A stretch of 64,000 nucleotides of DNA, taken from NCBI GenBank assembly GCA_030528645.1, contig JAUMYM010000002.1, forward strand, positions 111,509 through 175,508. The letters are read 5' to 3'. This document shows, piece after piece, positions 61,605-64,000 of the stretch (position 1 is its first letter; every line of letters starts with the position of its first letter). Both the position numbers and the translations under genes were made by a program. The notes beneath the pieces are model-generated. The model saw only the letters and a program-made list of their open reading frames with translations, was not told the origin of the DNA and did not search any database. This DNA comes from Erysipelotrichaceae bacterium (GTDB taxonomy: Bacteria; Bacillota_I; Bacilli_A; Erysipelotrichales; Erysipelotrichaceae).

Positions 61605-62519
61605 TTATTCGATTGCCTTTGCAATGTTGTAGTAACCTTCCAGATAATTAGAATGTTTTACTTCATGCATTTTGTATTGAATGTCCATACTTTCAAACAG
61701 ACTTTTACGTTTTTTAATATATTGTAAATCACTATGTTCACTAATTACTTCATGATAAGTAATGGTGTTATGAATATACTTAGAAGCTTCTGGGTGCATA
61801 TTTTTTAAATAAGCTCGATAACTAATTAACCACCATAAATCAATCTCCGATTCATCCAGACCTAAGCCTATAATCTCAATATCGTCAATCAAAAATAAAA
61901 TTGCCCAAGCATAGGTATCAATGATGTCTGGAGTAACTTTTTTATCTTTTAAAACATGCAATAGTGGTGATTTTTCCTTCAACGCAAGTTTACTGCGTAG
62001 ATATTGAATACTACCTGCATAATGTTCATAGCCTAGACATAAGGTTTCAGGTTTATCGGCTTCTCCATGAATATGAAAGATGTAAGTGTCTTGAAGTTTA
62101 CGATAACGTCTTAAACTATACTTAATTTCTTTTTGATTGGATGTAAGGTCTTCATCAGCAATGTTACAGGTATGTTTTAAATAGTCTTCTATTACATAGT
62201 CGTAGTTGGTTGTTAGAATGCGTTTATATCGTTTGTCTTTTAAAAAGTAACTATGTGGTACCATTTCCTTATCATCTATGGTTTTGATTTCCTTTACCTT
62301 AGATGCGATTTCTTCTTTAAGAAGAGTATATACGTTTTTATGGTGTTTTTGCTTACTTACATGATTGGCAATGCATTCAAACTGCATAGGAAAACTGATG
62401 TCAGGATGTATTTTATTTTTTAGATGATAGCGTTCTTTCATGCTGTTTAAAAGGTTTCCCCAGTCTATGTTTGTATTTAGACAACGATTTAATCCATTTC
62501 CAATTAAGAGTGTTTTCAT
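61605..62519 (-). CDS. SIR2-like domain protein (candidate NAD-degrading defence protein)
   Basis: A 304-residue stand-alone SIR2-like protein: nucleotide loop LLIGNGLN (residues 4-11), TTNYDYVIE (103-111), the histidine in FHIHGE (148-153) and IIGLGLDESEIDLWWL near the C-terminus. These match SIR2_2-type proteins, some of which are NADase effectors in anti-phage systems. No separate sensor or partner is fused. Divergent to a NERD gene and near a coiled-coil membrane gene, it may be part of a small defence island, but the pairing is inference. Confidence 0.78.
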   Translation of the reverse strand: MKTLLIGNGLNRCLNTNIDWGNLLNSMKERYHLKNKIHPDISFPMQFECIANHVSKQKHHKNVYTLLKEEIASKVKEIKTIDDKEMVPHSYFLKDKRYKRILTTNYDYVIEDYLKHTCNIADEDLTSNQKEIKYSLRRYRKLQDTYIFHIHGEADKPETLCLGYEHYAGSIQYLRSKLALKEKSPLLHVLKDKKVTPDIIDTYAWAILFLIDDIEIIGLGLDESEIDLWWLISYRAYLKNMHPEASKYIHNTITYHEVISEHSDLQYIKKRKSLFESMDIQYKMHEVKHSNYLEGYYNIAKAIE

Positions 62520-62608
62520 AGATGACCTTTCTAAAAGGGTTTTAAAATCCTTTATTGCCTTCTTTAGTTTTATTATATAATAGTCTTATTGAGGATGGAA
62601 TGTGAAGC

Positions 62609-63217
62609 ATGAATATACTTTTGTCACTTATTATATCCGTATCAATCATCGCAATTATTTATATGCTTTTTTTAGTTTTTTATCAATTAAATAATGAAAA
62701 ACCTCCTTATCAAAAACAAGACGATGAATCATATCCACTATTTGATAAAGGAAAATCTGCGGAAGTTGATTTCTATAACTTGTTAGTAAGTTTAGGTGTT
62801 AGTAAAATTGCGATGAATGTTGTATTAGAAGATGATGATCGGGAAATTGAAATCGATTGTGTATTTGAATTTAATGGAAGTACGTTTGTTGTAGAAATTA
62901 AAAACTATGCAGGTAGTGTAGATGGAAAATCCTTAAGTAATCAATGGGCACATTGCTTGGGAGATAAAAAATTTAGCTTTCAAAATCCACTAAGACAAAA
63001 CTACGCGCATACAAAGACTATCTCAGCCTTTACAGGTGTTGATCATGACTCATTGGTTTCGGTGGTTGTCTTTACGAATAGGACAATTTTACTTACACAT
63101 ATTTCAAATGTACTTCACTTTCATGAAGTGAAAGACTTTATCTATAGTTATCACCCTGTACTAAAAGGTGTTGTAGATGAGTTGTTACCTTATGAAAACA
63201 GAAAGAAGTTTAGTTAA
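62609..63217 (+). CDS. NERD-domain membrane protein (nuclease-related)
   Basis: A 202-residue protein with one N-terminal membrane helix (about residues 3-25) and a cytoplasmic NERD domain. The PD-(D/E)xK-like core reads GKSAEVDFYNLL, REIEIDCVFEF and TFVVEIKNYAGSV, so the catalytic D...ExK residues are present. NERD proteins are presumed nucleases. A TATAAT at 62576-62581 lies upstream, and a perfect terminator follows. The gene is divergent to the SIR2-like gene. Confidence 0.85.
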   Translation: MNILLSLIISVSIIAIIYMLFLVFYQLNNEKPPYQKQDDESYPLFDKGKSAEVDFYNLLVSLGVSKIAMNVVLEDDDREIEIDCVFEFNGSTFVVEIKNYAGSVDGKSLSNQWAHCLGDKKFSFQNPLRQNYAHTKTISAFTGVDHDSLVSVVVFTNRTILLTHISNVLHFHEVKDFIYSYHPVLKGVVDELLPYENRKKFS

Positions 63218-63233
63218 AACTAAACTTCTTTTT
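63203..63233. terminator. Bidirectional terminator after the NERD gene
   Basis: AAGAAGTTTAGTT pairs with AACTAAACTTCTT around a 2-nt centre, followed by TTT; it includes the NERD stop codon and faces the convergent gene at 63278. Confidence 0.85.
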
Positions 63234-63277
63234 ATATTTAAGAATTGTAAGTAATTATTCAACGAGTATAAACTATT

Positions 63278-64000
63278 TTATTTTCGAATTATTGTGGAAA
63301 CAATACTTTCAATATCTGTGCCATCACTTGATTTCACCAATCCAGTGTCCGTATCCTTAAATAACATACTATAAATTAAAAGTAGTTGATTTTCATCTAT
63401 ATGATTCCCAGCATATATTAATGCTTGATAAAATCTAGTTAATGCAGCTTTTTCTTCATATACTAACTGAAGGTGCCTTGAAGAAAGCAAAACTTTAACT
63501 TCTATCCTAATGATATAGACAAAAAATGTTATAATTGCAATCAAGAAAAAACTTTTATTTAGAATTATATTCTCTTTCAAATTAGATTCATAGATTGTTG
63601 GAATGAGCCAACCCAATGAGTAAATCAACAAAATAGCGGTACAGATAGTAATTAAAAGCCAAATTACTACTGATTTTTTCTGCTGTTTAGCTTTTTCAAT
63701 CCATAGTTGTTCTGGAGCTTCTAATTTTAGTTTTTCTTTATATGTTGTCTCTAAAACTGATAAATTATCCACTAATTTTTGATTTTGTTCTTCTAATTCC
63801 TTCAGTCTCTTATTTTTTTCCTCATGATATTTTTCTGAAAATTCTCTTATTTCTTTTTCTATATCGTGTATTTCTTGAATTGCATCGCTATACTTTTCTT
63901 GAAAACTTTTCTCCAAATTTTCTTTTACACGAACCAAATTTTCTTCTATATTTTTCGAAATCAAAAACCAGTTTTTATTTTCTGATTTTATATTTTCTGA
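63278..64000 (-). CDS. Coiled-coil membrane protein, 5' end beyond window (partial)
   Basis: An open frame of 241 codons extends from the stop at 63278 to the window edge; a TTG at 63964 is not a convincing start since the frame stays open upstream. The visible protein has a long Glu/Lys-rich coiled coil (about the first 95 residues after the edge), two membrane helices (VVIWLLITICTAILLIYSLGWLIP; SFFLIAIITFFVYIIRIEV) and a C-terminal helical part (LQLVYEEKAALTRFYQALIYAGNHIDENQLLLIYSMLF). This resembles DUF6161-type proteins. Function unknown. Confidence 0.75.
   Translation of the reverse strand, partial: SENIKSENKNWFLISKNIEENLVRVKENLEKSFQEKYSDAIQEIHDIEKEIREFSEKYHEEKNKRLKELEEQNQKLVDNLSVLETTYKEKLKLEAPEQLWIEKAKQQKKSVVIWLLITICTAILLIYSLGWLIPTIYESNLKENIILNKSFFLIAIITFFVYIIRIEVKVLLSSRHLQLVYEEKAALTRFYQALIYAGNHIDENQLLLIYSMLFKDTDTGLVKSSDGTDIESIVSTIIRK

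Overview
The window is AT-rich DNA (roughly 35 % GC by eye) from a low-GC Gram-positive bacterium. The rapZ-yvcK-whiA and uvrA-hprK-lgt operons, several lactose/ascorbate-type PTS systems, strong AGGAGG ribosome binding sites, Rho-independent terminators, lipobox lipoproteins and an LPxTG-like sorting signal all point to Bacillota. The mix of genes suggests a host-associated member of the Erysipelotrichales (Solobacterium/Bulleidia-like); this placement is inference only. No rRNA, tRNA, CRISPR array, insertion sequence or phage module was recognised.

Layout. 1-1404: 3' part of a large lipoprotein gene. 1488-6309: a core operon read leftward (rapZ, yvcK, whiA, a small membrane protein, two GNAT-fold genes). 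6652-8195: small accessory genes (pyrophosphatase, membrane protein, lipoprotein). 8219-18865: a sugar/amino-acid catabolic locus with an M20 dipeptidase, a GrdB-like protein, a lactose/cellobiose PTS (EIIA, EIIB, EIIC), MupG (DUF871), CutC, a glycosylasparaginase-like hydrolase, a HAD phosphatase, RDD and YitT membrane proteins, and a divergent PRD-type activator. 18883-23405: an osmolyte/ergothioneine-type ABC importer joined to an ABC exporter-like pair. 23597-25313: rhodanese, zinc metallopeptidase, KDPG-type aldolase. 26474-34160: an L-ascorbate (ula) operon with its DeoR-type regulator. 34207-37241: nitroreductase, LMW phosphatase, a frameshifted nucleotidyltransferase-like gene, and a Fic protein behind an unusual four-copy repeat. 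37414-43290: lipoprotein, osmC, lgt, hprK, uvrA. 43345-49945: MATE pump, yigZ, a nonsense-interrupted Abi gene, guaC, a DUF308 protein, a membrane glycerophosphodiesterase. 50330-57532: a 2400-residue wall-anchored GH31 glycosidase. 57643-64000: gpmA, WYL regulator, HIRAN protein, decayed yccF, DUF2254 protein, then SIR2-like, NERD and coiled-coil membrane genes.

How it fits together. The window reads as a host-glycan lifestyle: a giant surface glycosidase that could trim O-glycans, under a probable CcpA site; HPr kinase, which feeds that regulation; an ascorbate PTS; and a second PTS locus whose enzymes fit a sugar-amino-acid conjugate. The most notable new observation is that the PRD regulator appears to control both halves of the 8219-18865 locus through a shared palindrome (TTTTCCT-N6-AGGAAAA), placed 30-31 bp upstream of three -10 boxes. 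The two divergent transcripts at 16869-16972 look leaderless. Several defence-like or accessory genes are decayed by single lesions (35499-36177, 45438-46391, 59872-60232).
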